A stretch of DNA of 21,585 nt from Chitinophagales bacterium. Its GTDB lineage: Bacteria > Bacteroidota > Bacteroidia > Chitinophagales > UBA2359. The position numbers and the translations under genes were made by a program. This document shows positions 1-7,830 of the stretch, one piece after another. The stretch spans positions 1 to 21,585 of the forward strand of contig JAHDDN010000040.1 of NCBI GenBank assembly GCA_020629335.1. The letters are read 5' to 3'. Each line of letters begins with the position of its first letter. Positions within the stretch are counted from its first letter, which is position 1. The notes beneath the pieces are model-generated. The model was not told where the DNA came from. It worked only from the letters and a program-made list of their open reading frames with translations, and ran no database searches.

Positions 1-42
1 TATCACGCAGTCACTTACAACCAAATTTTTAATGTAACTTAA

Positions 43-1617
43 ATGCGCTATTCAGTAAATCTTTTTAAATCTATCCATAAAGTAGAATATGATTGGGATC
101 AAACTGCTATGATTGCACAAGACGCAGTTTATTGCTATTTCAAGTTTCTACATAAAAAGTATTCTGATGAAAATACATCTGAGGATTATAATAAAAATGA
201 ACAAAGTAATATGAATTTAAATACCATACTTTATGGTCCTCCTGGTACAGGAAAGACATATAATACGATAAGCTATGCAGTTGCAATTGTAGAAGGCAAG
301 TCTATTGAATATATAAGAGGAGAAAAGGATCGCAAGAGCGTGCTAAGGAGATTTAGAGATTATCTTTCAAATGAACGCATACAATTCACTACTTTCCATC
401 AAAGCATGAGTTATGAAGATTTTATTGAAGGTATAAAACCTGTAATGGGAGAGAATGATTCAGAAAGTGTACTCTATGAAATTCGTGATGGTATTTTTAA
501 AAAAACCTGTATTGAATCTGCATTTGAAAAATTAAATATTGTAGATCAATCAAATTATGAGTTGCTATCATTCGACAATAGATATGATTTGCTATTAGAT
601 AGAATATCAGACTCACCGGAGCCATTTGAGATTGAGTTGAAAACAGGTAATTACATTAAAATTATTAATGTATCAGATAGAGGTAATTTAGAAGTCAAGC
701 ATAATTCTGGTACACGGTCATATATAGTGTCAAAACAACGACTGGAGAAAGTTTATAAAAGTTTGAAAAATTATGATAATGTTTCAAATATAAATACAGC
801 CATAAGAGAAATTATTGGTGGTAGTAATGCGTCAGCTTATTGGGCAATAAATAAGTATTTGCATGAAATGGAAAGTGTGAAAAGGGACAGTGCTAACTTT
901 TCTTTTACTTATGAGCAAAAAAAGAAACTAGTCTCTGAAGGTATAGTAGATTATAAAATTAAGCCCAAAAATTATGTGCTTATCATAGATGAAATCAATA
1001 GAGGAAACATAGCACAGATTTTTGGAGAACTTATTACACTATTAGAACCTAATAAACGTGCTGGGGAAGAAGAAGCTCTTGAAATTACACTTCCATATTC
1101 GCAAGAAAATTTTTCCGTACCCAATAATCTTTATGTCCTTGGTACTATGAATACAGCTGACCGTAGTGTCGAAGCTTTGGATACAGCATTGAGACGTAGG
1201 TTCTCTTTTATAGAAATGGCACCAAAACCTGAGATAATTAACGAAGTCGAAAACTATGATGGTGAATTAGATTTAGTTGCTTTACTAACAGCTATTAATT
1301 CCAGAATCGAAAGACTCTTAGATAAAGACCATTGCATTGGTCACTCTTATTTTCTACAGGTTAAAAATGATGATGATTTAATATCCGCATTTAAAGATAA
1401 GGTGATCCCATTATTAGAAGAGTACTTTTTGGGAGATATGGCGAAGGTAGGATTGGTGCTTGGGGAAACTTTTGTAGAACAATCAGAATCTAGTAAAATG
1501 TATGAGCTCAAACCTTTTAACGGGGTAGATGATGGATATGCAGAGGATATGAAAGAGAAAAAAGTCTTTAGAATCACCCATTCGGATAAATGGCAGTTTG
1601 AGACTATTTATGAGTAG
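43..1617 (+). CDS. mcrB: McrB-type GTP-dependent AAA+ restriction subunit
   Basis: AAA+ motor subunit of a modification-dependent restriction complex; McrB-family rings hydrolyse GTP and drive the McrC nuclease. Visible motifs: Walker A GPPGTGKT at residues 65-72, the family segment TTFHQSMSYEDFIEGIKP at 116-133, Walker B LIIDE at 313-317 followed by the McrB signature INRGN, the sensor GTMNTADRS at 367-375, and the arginine stretch RRRF at 384-387. About 240 residues separate Walker A and B, a long insertion that I recall in Bacteroidota McrB. The 56 residues before Met57 (position 211) look like the tail of a DNA-binding domain, and no complete N-terminal recognition domain is present. A TAA at 40-42 lies directly before the ATG at 43 in the same frame, so the protein either starts here or has lost its N-terminus. 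The 3' end overlaps mcrC. Function at family level is secure; the start is uncertain. Confidence 0.9.
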   Translation: MRYSVNLFKSIHKVEYDWDQTAMIAQDAVYCYFKFLHKKYSDENTSEDYNKNEQSNMNLNTILYGPPGTGKTYNTISYAVAIVEGKSIEYIRGEKDRKSVLRRFRDYLSNERIQFTTFHQSMSYEDFIEGIKPVMGENDSESVLYEIRDGIFKKTCIESAFEKLNIVDQSNYELLSFDNRYDLLLDRISDSPEPFEIELKTGNYIKIINVSDRGNLEVKHNSGTRSYIVSKQRLEKVYKSLKNYDNVSNINTAIREIIGGSNASAYWAINKYLHEMESVKRDSANFSFTYEQKKKLVSEGIVDYKIKPKNYVLIIDEINRGNIAQIFGELITLLEPNKRAGEEEALEITLPYSQENFSVPNNLYVLGTMNTADRSVEALDTALRRRFSFIEMAPKPEIINEVENYDGELDLVALLTAINSRIERLLDKDHCIGHSYFLQVKNDDDLISAFKDKVIPLLEEYFLGDMAKVGLVLGETFVEQSESSKMYELKPFNGVDDGYAEDMKEKKVFRITHSDKWQFETIYE

Positions 1618-2854
1618 ACCTCGCGTCATACAAGTTTTTGAGCATGAGAAAATCACTACCACACCAAACCGTCGTGGAGAATCAATCGATGCATCTGAGT
1701 TAAAAGCACTTCTAACTTTTAATGATCAGAATCACAATGAATATTTTGTTCCTATAAGAGAAGGGGTAAAGTTCACTAGTTATGTTGGTGTTATTCAGAT
1801 TGGTAGTTTAACTTTAGAGATACTACCTAAAGCAGATCGCTCTCAGGATAATTCAGATGAAGACTATAATCAATGGCGCGATGTTTTGCTGACCATGTTG
1901 CATATATGTAGTCATATCAATGTTGATTCAGTTAGTGAAGCCAAACTGAAAAGACGTCAAGCCTCATTATTGGATCTCTATTTTCAAATGTATCTAGAAG
2001 AAATTAAGCGTGTTGTTCATAAAGGGTTATTTAAAAAATATAAACAGCATACAGAAAATATAAATGTATGGAAAGGATGTATGCGGTTTTCACAGCATAT
2101 TCAAAAGAATATAATTGCAAAAGATAAGTTTTATACTTCACATATTATTTATTCCAGAGATCATATAGTAAACCAAATACTTAAAAGAGGCTTGCGTATT
2201 ATTTCTGCTATCTCAAAAAATCCAGATATTATTTCTCAGTGCCGTACTTTATTGATTGATTTTGATGATGTTGCAGATGTTAAGATCACAGATAAATCAT
2301 TTCAGAGGATTAACCCTTCAAGAAAACTCCATTCTTTTCAATCCGCTTTGAAAATAGCACATATCATAATTTTAAATTACTCCCCAGATATTAAATCTGG
2401 AGGGACAAAATTGTTGGCACTTTTGTTTGATATGAATCTACTTTGGGAAAAGTTTATATACAGGATATTAAGTTCTATTGAACAGGATGATTATCATATA
2501 CATGATCAACAATCCCAAAAATTTTGGGAATCAAAAACTGTTCGTCCAGATATAGTCCTTCGACATAAAGAAACAAATGAAACATACATCATAGATACTA
2601 AGTGGAAAATTATTGATCATCATAAACCTTCAGATGCTGACCTTAAGCAAATGTATGTTTATAATTTATATTGGGATGCGGCCAAGAGTATGTTGCTGTA
2701 TCCTTCTAATGTTGATGTGGATGAAGTATTTGGGCATTTTCATAAAGGACGAGAAGGTATGAATGCTTGTAAAATTGGTTTTTTGAGAGTGTTAGATGAT
2801 AAGGGGAAATTGGATAAACAAATAGGGGATAGGGTGTTAGGGAAGTTGGGGTGA
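1610..2854 (+). CDS. mcrC: McrC-type nuclease subunit of the McrBC system
   Basis: Endonuclease partner of McrB. In the family, McrC binds the McrB ring and cuts DNA with a PD-(D/E)XK fold. The C-terminal nuclease motif is visible as RPDIVLR followed by YIIDTKWK, giving catalytic Asp, Asp and Lys at about residues 314, 329 and 331 counted from the ATG at 1610. The N-terminal part carries the family pattern FVPIREGVKFTSYVGVIQIG and LEILPKAD. A second in-frame ATG at 1598 would add MRLF. I prefer 1610 because MSRPRVIQVFEHE begins the conserved region and gives a short 8-bp overlap with mcrB, typical of translational coupling. The gene ends 18 bp from the convergent stop of the large minus-strand cluster. 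About 414 residues, somewhat longer than the E. coli protein but usual for this group. Confidence 0.9.
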   Translation: MSRPRVIQVFEHEKITTTPNRRGESIDASELKALLTFNDQNHNEYFVPIREGVKFTSYVGVIQIGSLTLEILPKADRSQDNSDEDYNQWRDVLLTMLHICSHINVDSVSEAKLKRRQASLLDLYFQMYLEEIKRVVHKGLFKKYKQHTENINVWKGCMRFSQHIQKNIIAKDKFYTSHIIYSRDHIVNQILKRGLRIISAISKNPDIISQCRTLLIDFDDVADVKITDKSFQRINPSRKLHSFQSALKIAHIIILNYSPDIKSGGTKLLALLFDMNLLWEKFIYRILSSIEQDDYHIHDQQSQKFWESKTVRPDIVLRHKETNETYIIDTKWKIIDHHKPSDADLKQMYVYNLYWDAAKSMLLYPSNVDVDEVFGHFHKGREGMNACKIGFLRVLDDKGKLDKQIGDRVLGKLG

Positions 2855-2872
2855 GAATCTGAGGTATTATAC

Positions 2873-3352
2873 TCATCTGATATTAAAATGAAAATTCATT
2901 TGTGCTGAGTTGCCTGCATATCTGCCATTGCCTTCGATTATTGTCACCGGAATATAAAATCCTTTGTCTTTATATTTAACGAAATCAGAATATGTTAGTT
3001 TATATGTCTCGTTGGCTGAATCTATATGTTTTTCTTTAGCCTCACTTAAATAACACGTGAGTCTGATAAATTGATTTTCATTGATTGATATACTTATTTT
3101 TTCACCAGAGTATAGCACTTTGTCATTAATCTTTGCATAATAGGACCATTCATTTCCTACATGGTTGTTGTAGGCCAATGCAACCTTGTTGAATTCTAAT
3201 GAAAACTTCTCTGATGTTGGCTTTACATAATTTGAATAAATGTATTCTGAGTGGTTCTTTTCAAAAACTTTTACTATTAATGAATAGGAAAAGCTATTAG
3301 TAATTAATGAAAAAACTAACCAAGCAATGACCTTAAAGAAACTCAGTTGCAT
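2873..3352 (-). CDS. Small exported protein of unknown function
   Basis: 159 residues, last gene of the minus-strand cluster, starting 3 bp after the stop of the T9SS cargo gene. The N-terminus has a hydrophobic stretch (about residues 4-25, FFKVIAWLVFSLITNSFSY) that reads as a signal peptide or a single membrane anchor. The rest is rich in beta-prone alternation, for example WSYYAKINDKVLYSG and FYIPVTIIEG, suggesting a small beta-sandwich outside the cytosol. I recognise no family or catalytic motif. Its place immediately after a surface protein suggests a chaperone, anchor or partner for that protein, but this is inference from position only. It converges on mcrC with 18 bp between the stops. 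Confidence 0.7.
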   Translation of the reverse strand: MQLSFFKVIAWLVFSLITNSFSYSLIVKVFEKNHSEYIYSNYVKPTSEKFSLEFNKVALAYNNHVGNEWSYYAKINDKVLYSGEKISISINENQFIRLTCYLSEAKEKHIDSANETYKLTYSDFVKYKDKGFYIPVTIIEGNGRYAGNSAQMNFHFNIR

Positions 3353-3355
3353 GCG

Positions 3356-5137
3356 CTAAATTTTAATAATTAAGAAATTACCTATGTTAGGAATTATTAA
3401 ATAATAATAGCCATTTGCATTGTTAGATAAGTCAATTACTAATTCTCCACTTTGATTGGTATTTAAAATAGTATTTCCGTTAATGGGTATTTCTTCTCCA
3501 AATACATTGACTATTCTTATATCAATGATTTGCGGATTTACCTTTAATGTAAAGACATCTGATGTTGGGTTAGGTGCAATTTGTATCTCCAATAATTCAG
3601 ATTCAATTAATGAATCGTATTCTACTTTAATCGTGTCTTTAGCAGAACATCCGGTCATTAGATTAATGCCCTCTATAATATATATTCCTGGTTGATTGAC
3701 TTCTATTGATGATGCGTTTGAGCCAGTACTCCATAAAAAATCAACGTTGGGACCTGTAGCTGCAGTATTGCCAATAATAATTGATTCGCCTGGCTTTATG
3801 ATTTCTAAAGAATCTAATCCAACAACAGGTAGTGGATGTACTGTAGTACCGCTTATTAACGTGTCCTGACAGCCATTATTGTCTTCGTAGTAATTTGTTA
3901 TTTGATACTCTCCGGGAAACACTGGGTCGAAAGTGTAAAAAAAGCCATCTAGCTCTTCAAATGCAAGATTATTTAACAATAATTGAAACTCTGCCGTTCC
4001 GTTGCTCTGATTAATGGATATTTCTGTTGCTGGATCTTTTTCGCAATATTCAGGTAATAGATTGTTGAGTTGCAAATCTGGTTTTGGATGCACAGTATTA
4101 ACTACATCAGAATATACGTCTGTACATTGAGCATTATTTGTATATGTATAACTAACAAGAATATTTGAAGCTTCGGAAGTAGGAATAAATGTAGCCAGTC
4201 CATTGTTAAGGTCATTTACAAACTGTCCTTCAAAAGTACCACCTATAATATTGGCGATAATTTCAGATCTATCTTGAAACGCACAATATGTACTTTCGAG
4301 ACCTGTAAAGTTAACATAGGTGACCTCATCTATATTTATTTGAGTAGAAAAGCTGTCAATACATTCGTTATTATTATCGACTATACCTATTATCATGTAG
4401 GAGCCATTAGCTAAAGTATCCGATAATGTAAATTCATTGTCCTGGAGGAAAGAATATGTTTTATTTTCTACTGTAAACTCGTAGTTGCTCATGCTGAATA
4501 CGCTTGTGCTCGAGTTGTTAATTTTTAAAAACTCATTTTCACAAGTTTTCTGAAAATCAAATGAGGCCTTAGGTTGAAGTTTCGTTGAGAGAGATAGGGT
4601 AGTGTCGATTGTGTAGCCACATTCAGTAATTTCATAGGTTGCTATTATGGAATTATTAGTGCCATTTTCAACAAATGTACCGATTAAAGAATCTCTTGCT
4701 ATTAACGAAGTTCCGTTTATATCACTATATATTACTTCTGTGTATGCTAAATCATAAATTGAGTTATCTTTTATGAATAAAGTATCTCCAGTGAAACACT
4801 CCGAACGAGGAATACTAAAATCAATAATAGGGAAGCGTCGCAAGTTTATAAATATAGTATCAATCAGTACTTTTTGTAATGAATCAACAGGAGTAGAAAT
4901 TAATATTAATGAATCTAAGTTTTGAATGTTGACACTGTCGCTAGTTGTAAGGATGTTGCCAGATTCTATGTTAATCCATTCTGCGGAATATTGCATTGTG
5001 TCATAAGGTGTATTAAAATGAATTTGATTAGTTGGTTCAACACAAAGAATCGTATCTACTTTATTAAATAAAGAGTCTTGGCCAAATAGTTTTGGTGTCA
5101 AAAGATAAAATAATAATAAAAGAATAATTGTCTTCAT
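3356..5137 (-). CDS. T9SS-sorted surface protein with Ig/PKD-like repeats
   Basis: 593 residues from the ATG at 5137. A TTG two codons upstream (5143) also opens the frame, but the ATG is followed directly by the signal peptide KTIILLLLFYLLTPKLFGQ and forms an ATGA overlap with the preceding gene. Residues about 515-593 match the type A C-terminal sorting domain of type IX secretion: APNPTSDVFTLKV, then IVNVFGEEI and NGYYYLII near the end. Just before it, FLWSTGSNASSIEVNQPG and TGCSAKDTI fit the Ig-like repeats found in gliding-motility-associated and adhesin proteins of Bacteroidota. The middle (about 180-460) is made of further beta-rich repeats with scattered Cys. By family, the product crosses the outer membrane and stays on the surface or is released. 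The N-terminal part (20-180) is unassigned. The ligand is unknown. Confidence 0.88.
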   Translation of the reverse strand: MKTIILLLLFYLLTPKLFGQDSLFNKVDTILCVEPTNQIHFNTPYDTMQYSAEWINIESGNILTTSDSVNIQNLDSLILISTPVDSLQKVLIDTIFINLRRFPIIDFSIPRSECFTGDTLFIKDNSIYDLAYTEVIYSDINGTSLIARDSLIGTFVENGTNNSIIATYEITECGYTIDTTLSLSTKLQPKASFDFQKTCENEFLKINNSSTSVFSMSNYEFTVENKTYSFLQDNEFTLSDTLANGSYMIIGIVDNNNECIDSFSTQINIDEVTYVNFTGLESTYCAFQDRSEIIANIIGGTFEGQFVNDLNNGLATFIPTSEASNILVSYTYTNNAQCTDVYSDVVNTVHPKPDLQLNNLLPEYCEKDPATEISINQSNGTAEFQLLLNNLAFEELDGFFYTFDPVFPGEYQITNYYEDNNGCQDTLISGTTVHPLPVVGLDSLEIIKPGESIIIGNTAATGPNVDFLWSTGSNASSIEVNQPGIYIIEGINLMTGCSAKDTIKVEYDSLIESELLEIQIAPNPTSDVFTLKVNPQIIDIRIVNVFGEEIPINGNTILNTNQSGELVIDLSNNANGYYYLIIPNIGNFLIIKI

Positions 5138-6297
5138 ATACAATTCTCAGAATATTCATTATTGAATGTGGCACCTTCTTCGTCTATCCGCGTAAGGTTT
5201 ATATGATAACTGCCTTGTCTTTCTACAATAGATGAGATCAGAATACCTCTTTCAGGTAGTTCTATTAAGTCAAGAATTTTAACGAATTTTTCATTAGGAT
5301 ATCTATTGCACCATTGAGAGCCAAAAGATTCTAATTCTGATGAAAATAATTGTTGGTCACTCCCGCTTACTTGAACGCCAGCAATGACTATATTGTCTCT
5401 TGAAAGGTATAATGCTTTAAAGTCAGATACAGGATAGATTTCTACTTCGTTAATAAAAGCACTTTCTGTTTCTAAATTGATCTCGATTGTTCTAGCAATA
5501 TTATTAATTATGCCTGCTATATATAATGATTCGTCTTGCACGAACGATTGTACGCCAAAGAAAAGTTGATCATTAGATAGATCATATTTTTTATAAGCTG
5601 TTCCTACTGCGTTATCTATTATTAAATCTGTACCATCGGGATGGTTGTTTAGAATATAAAAGGAATCTTGATTGATTATGGCTATATCTGAAATAGTACA
5701 GTTTTCGAAATAGGTTTTAAACCACATGGGTTCCAATGCATCGTTCAATTTGAGTACACATGAATAGTTTACTCCCTGGGTTATTACTTTACCACAAATG
5801 AGTATATTTCTATTTTCATCGAGGCTAAAGTTTGTGAAGCCTAAAGAGCTAATGTCATTATATGATGTATCTATATACTCCTCTAATGATGTAGTTTCTT
5901 TAGAAATATTAAATGCATCATCAATAATTGATAGAATGAATTTATCATTTAGGTCTGTAAACCCAATCAGGTATCCGTTTGGAATGGTATCAAAGAAATT
6001 TATCCGCCCTTTTCCAATATCTAGTACTGACTCTTGCATTATTTCCCAATTTTCATTTTCTAAGAATTGTTTATAGCGATTTATTTTTATTTCTGAATCA
6101 ACAGTTTCTATTGCAGTAATAAATTCAGAGTCGTTAATAGCTACTAGGTCGGATTTAGTATTGGAATTTATCATTTGAGATGAAATAGTGATGTTGTAAT
6201 TTGGTATATCTTCTCTCTCTAAATCCCATCGATCTACATTGCATGATACTAAAATCATGAGTGAATAAATTGGGATATATCTAAAAGTTGAATTCAT
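5134..6297 (-). CDS. Lipoprotein, possibly a beta-propeller
   Basis: 387 residues. The start MNSTFRYIPIYSLMILVSC contains a lipobox (LVSC) with the lipidation Cys at residue 19, so the product is a lipoprotein. The rest shows repeated blades of the style DSFYILNNHPDG, ESLYIAGIINN and DNIVIAGVQVSG, which resemble the loosely repetitive strands of secreted beta-propellers that annotate or bind surface structures in Bacteroidota. No catalytic motif is seen. The gene begins 3 bp after the stop of the MopE-like gene and its TGA overlaps the ATG of the T9SS cargo gene, so co-expression with the surface protein is very likely. A role in docking or assembling that surface protein is inferred. Propeller assignment is moderate; lipoprotein assignment is firm. 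Confidence 0.8.
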   Translation of the reverse strand: MNSTFRYIPIYSLMILVSCNVDRWDLEREDIPNYNITISSQMINSNTKSDLVAINDSEFITAIETVDSEIKINRYKQFLENENWEIMQESVLDIGKGRINFFDTIPNGYLIGFTDLNDKFILSIIDDAFNISKETTSLEEYIDTSYNDISSLGFTNFSLDENRNILICGKVITQGVNYSCVLKLNDALEPMWFKTYFENCTISDIAIINQDSFYILNNHPDGTDLIIDNAVGTAYKKYDLSNDQLFFGVQSFVQDESLYIAGIINNIARTIEINLETESAFINEVEIYPVSDFKALYLSRDNIVIAGVQVSGSDQQLFSSELESFGSQWCNRYPNEKFVKILDLIELPERGILISSIVERQGSYHINLTRIDEEGATFNNEYSENCI

Positions 6298-6300
6298 AAA

Positions 6301-7830
6301 TTAATTTAGATTAACAAATAACCCATAGCCAAGATAGTTATCTCCTATAGCTGGTTTAAATGAAAGAATACAATCTGTATCAGAGTCAGGACCTCTTAAT
6401 TTTTCATTTTCAAAAACATTTCTATAGTATGCTTTTTGCCTATTGTTATTAATTTTTAAATGAGCATATTGGGTTCCAAAGATTGCCACTGCTAACCCAG
6501 TACTTATAAGAAAATGTTTATGGTGCTTATTAGCTCTATTGTAGTTAGCATCACTTATTCTTAGTGTTTCAGCTGACTTATGGTTATTGTAAAATTTGTT
6601 TGATTGAAGTTTGCTATAAATTGCATAACCAGATGAAGCTAAAAATGAAGTCCCATAAAGAACTGCAATACTATTTCTAATGGTTGAGTTAGGATGACCT
6701 CTTTTTAAATGACCTTTTCCAACAATTAGATAATCTGATGTTTTTAGGTCAGTCCAATTAAAGACAGGAGGTTCATCAACAATGCAATCACAGTTGTCAT
6801 CATTCCATCCATTATATGGGTTATACCATTTTCCCTTTGGTGTATTTTGTGATCGATAATATATATCTGCATCATCATCATTACAATCGCATTTTTTTCG
6901 GACTTCTGGGTCTTTGCTTTTACATGCATCTATTGTATATCCATCACCATCCGCATCATCTCCTAATTGATCTTCTCCATCACAATTTTGATCTACACCA
7001 TCAGCTATTATTTCTTTAGCACCAGGATTGATCGAAGGATCTTGTGGAGCGCAGTCTATTAAGTCGTTATAGCCATCTTTATCTGAGTCAGGTGGTTTAG
7101 GTTGATCACAGCATGGTTCAAATTTTTCAGGGTCTGGTTTCATAAATTTAGTAACAAGTGTGTTGTCCTTTTTGCTCTTCGGTACCTTCATGGCAACTTT
7201 ACCATCATCCAAATTTTTTATTTCCCTAATTTTTAGAACATAGTTGTCTTCTGTTAACTTGTACATTTCATACTTCAACTCTTTTATAAGATTCTCACCT
7301 TTAATACCTTTAGTTGCATCGGTTATGAATGTGCTATTTACATCAAAGGAACTAATGTCCTTTTGAACAAAGTAAAGTGATCCCCTGTAGCGTGTTGTTA
7401 AGACTTTGCTGCCAGGATCGATAATATTCATATTACTAACCTCATCTTTAATGTCATTTGGACTTGGGTTTGTTTTATGTAGGAAATCAAAATTTGGACA
7501 ATCAAACGTCTCATATGTTCTCGATAGTAATCCGAAAGTGTTTGATTTTGTACGCAAACTTTTTATAAATGATTCCCTATTGCCGCCATCCATTGATGAT
7601 GTTGTGAAGTTTGGGGAAAGTAACCTATACAATGCGATTTCATTGGAATTTCGAATTCTAGGAATTTCTGTTCTATCAGTAACAACCCGGACGTATTTTT
7701 TGAACTCAAAATATTCTGTAACTATTTCACATTTTTTTTCAGCAATCTCTAAGTCGGACATTGTTAATCTTTGCCCATTGCTATAATAACAATAAATTGA
7801 AAAAATAAATATGAAGGTTATTCTGAACAT
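6301..7830 (-). CDS. Exported MopE-like metal-binding protein with C-terminal hydrophobic helices
   Basis: 509 residues with a signal peptide (residues 1-20, ending SNGQ). Residues about 248-352 hold acidic calcium-binding-type repeats: DSDKDGYNDLIDC, DPSINPGAKEI, DGVDQNCDGEDQ, DADGDGYT, CDCNDDDADIY and WNDDNCDCIVDEP. This matches the putative metal-binding motif named after the Methylococcus surface protein MopE, seen in many secreted proteins. The preceding domain (21-235) is unassigned. After the repeats come two hydrophobic segments (about 383-405 and 438-458) joined by a polar loop rich in His, Asn and Lys, an unusual end for a MopE-like protein; it may sit in a membrane or pack as an amphipathic unit. 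The start is coupled to the previous gene through a TAATG overlap at 7830. Divalent cation binding follows from the family; cellular role unknown. Confidence 0.8.
   Translation of the reverse strand: MFRITFIFIFSIYCYYSNGQRLTMSDLEIAEKKCEIVTEYFEFKKYVRVVTDRTEIPRIRNSNEIALYRLLSPNFTTSSMDGGNRESFIKSLRTKSNTFGLLSRTYETFDCPNFDFLHKTNPSPNDIKDEVSNMNIIDPGSKVLTTRYRGSLYFVQKDISSFDVNSTFITDATKGIKGENLIKELKYEMYKLTEDNYVLKIREIKNLDDGKVAMKVPKSKKDNTLVTKFMKPDPEKFEPCCDQPKPPDSDKDGYNDLIDCAPQDPSINPGAKEIIADGVDQNCDGEDQLGDDADGDGYTIDACKSKDPEVRKKCDCNDDDADIYYRSQNTPKGKWYNPYNGWNDDNCDCIVDEPPVFNWTDLKTSDYLIVGKGHLKRGHPNSTIRNSIAVLYGTSFLASSGYAIYSKLQSNKFYNNHKSAETLRISDANYNRANKHHKHFLISTGLAVAIFGTQYAHLKINNNRQKAYYRNVFENEKLRGPDSDTDCILSFKPAIGDNYLGYGLFVNLN

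Noticed and set aside
2855..2872. Possible shared terminator between mcrC and the minus-strand cluster (TGAG...CTCA).
   Set aside because: The arms leave no room for a loop and there is no T-run after them on either strand.
6744..7019. Overlapping frames rich in His and Met opposite the MopE-like repeats.
   Set aside because: These are shadows of the acidic Asp/Gly codon repeats on the coding strand, without start context or family features.
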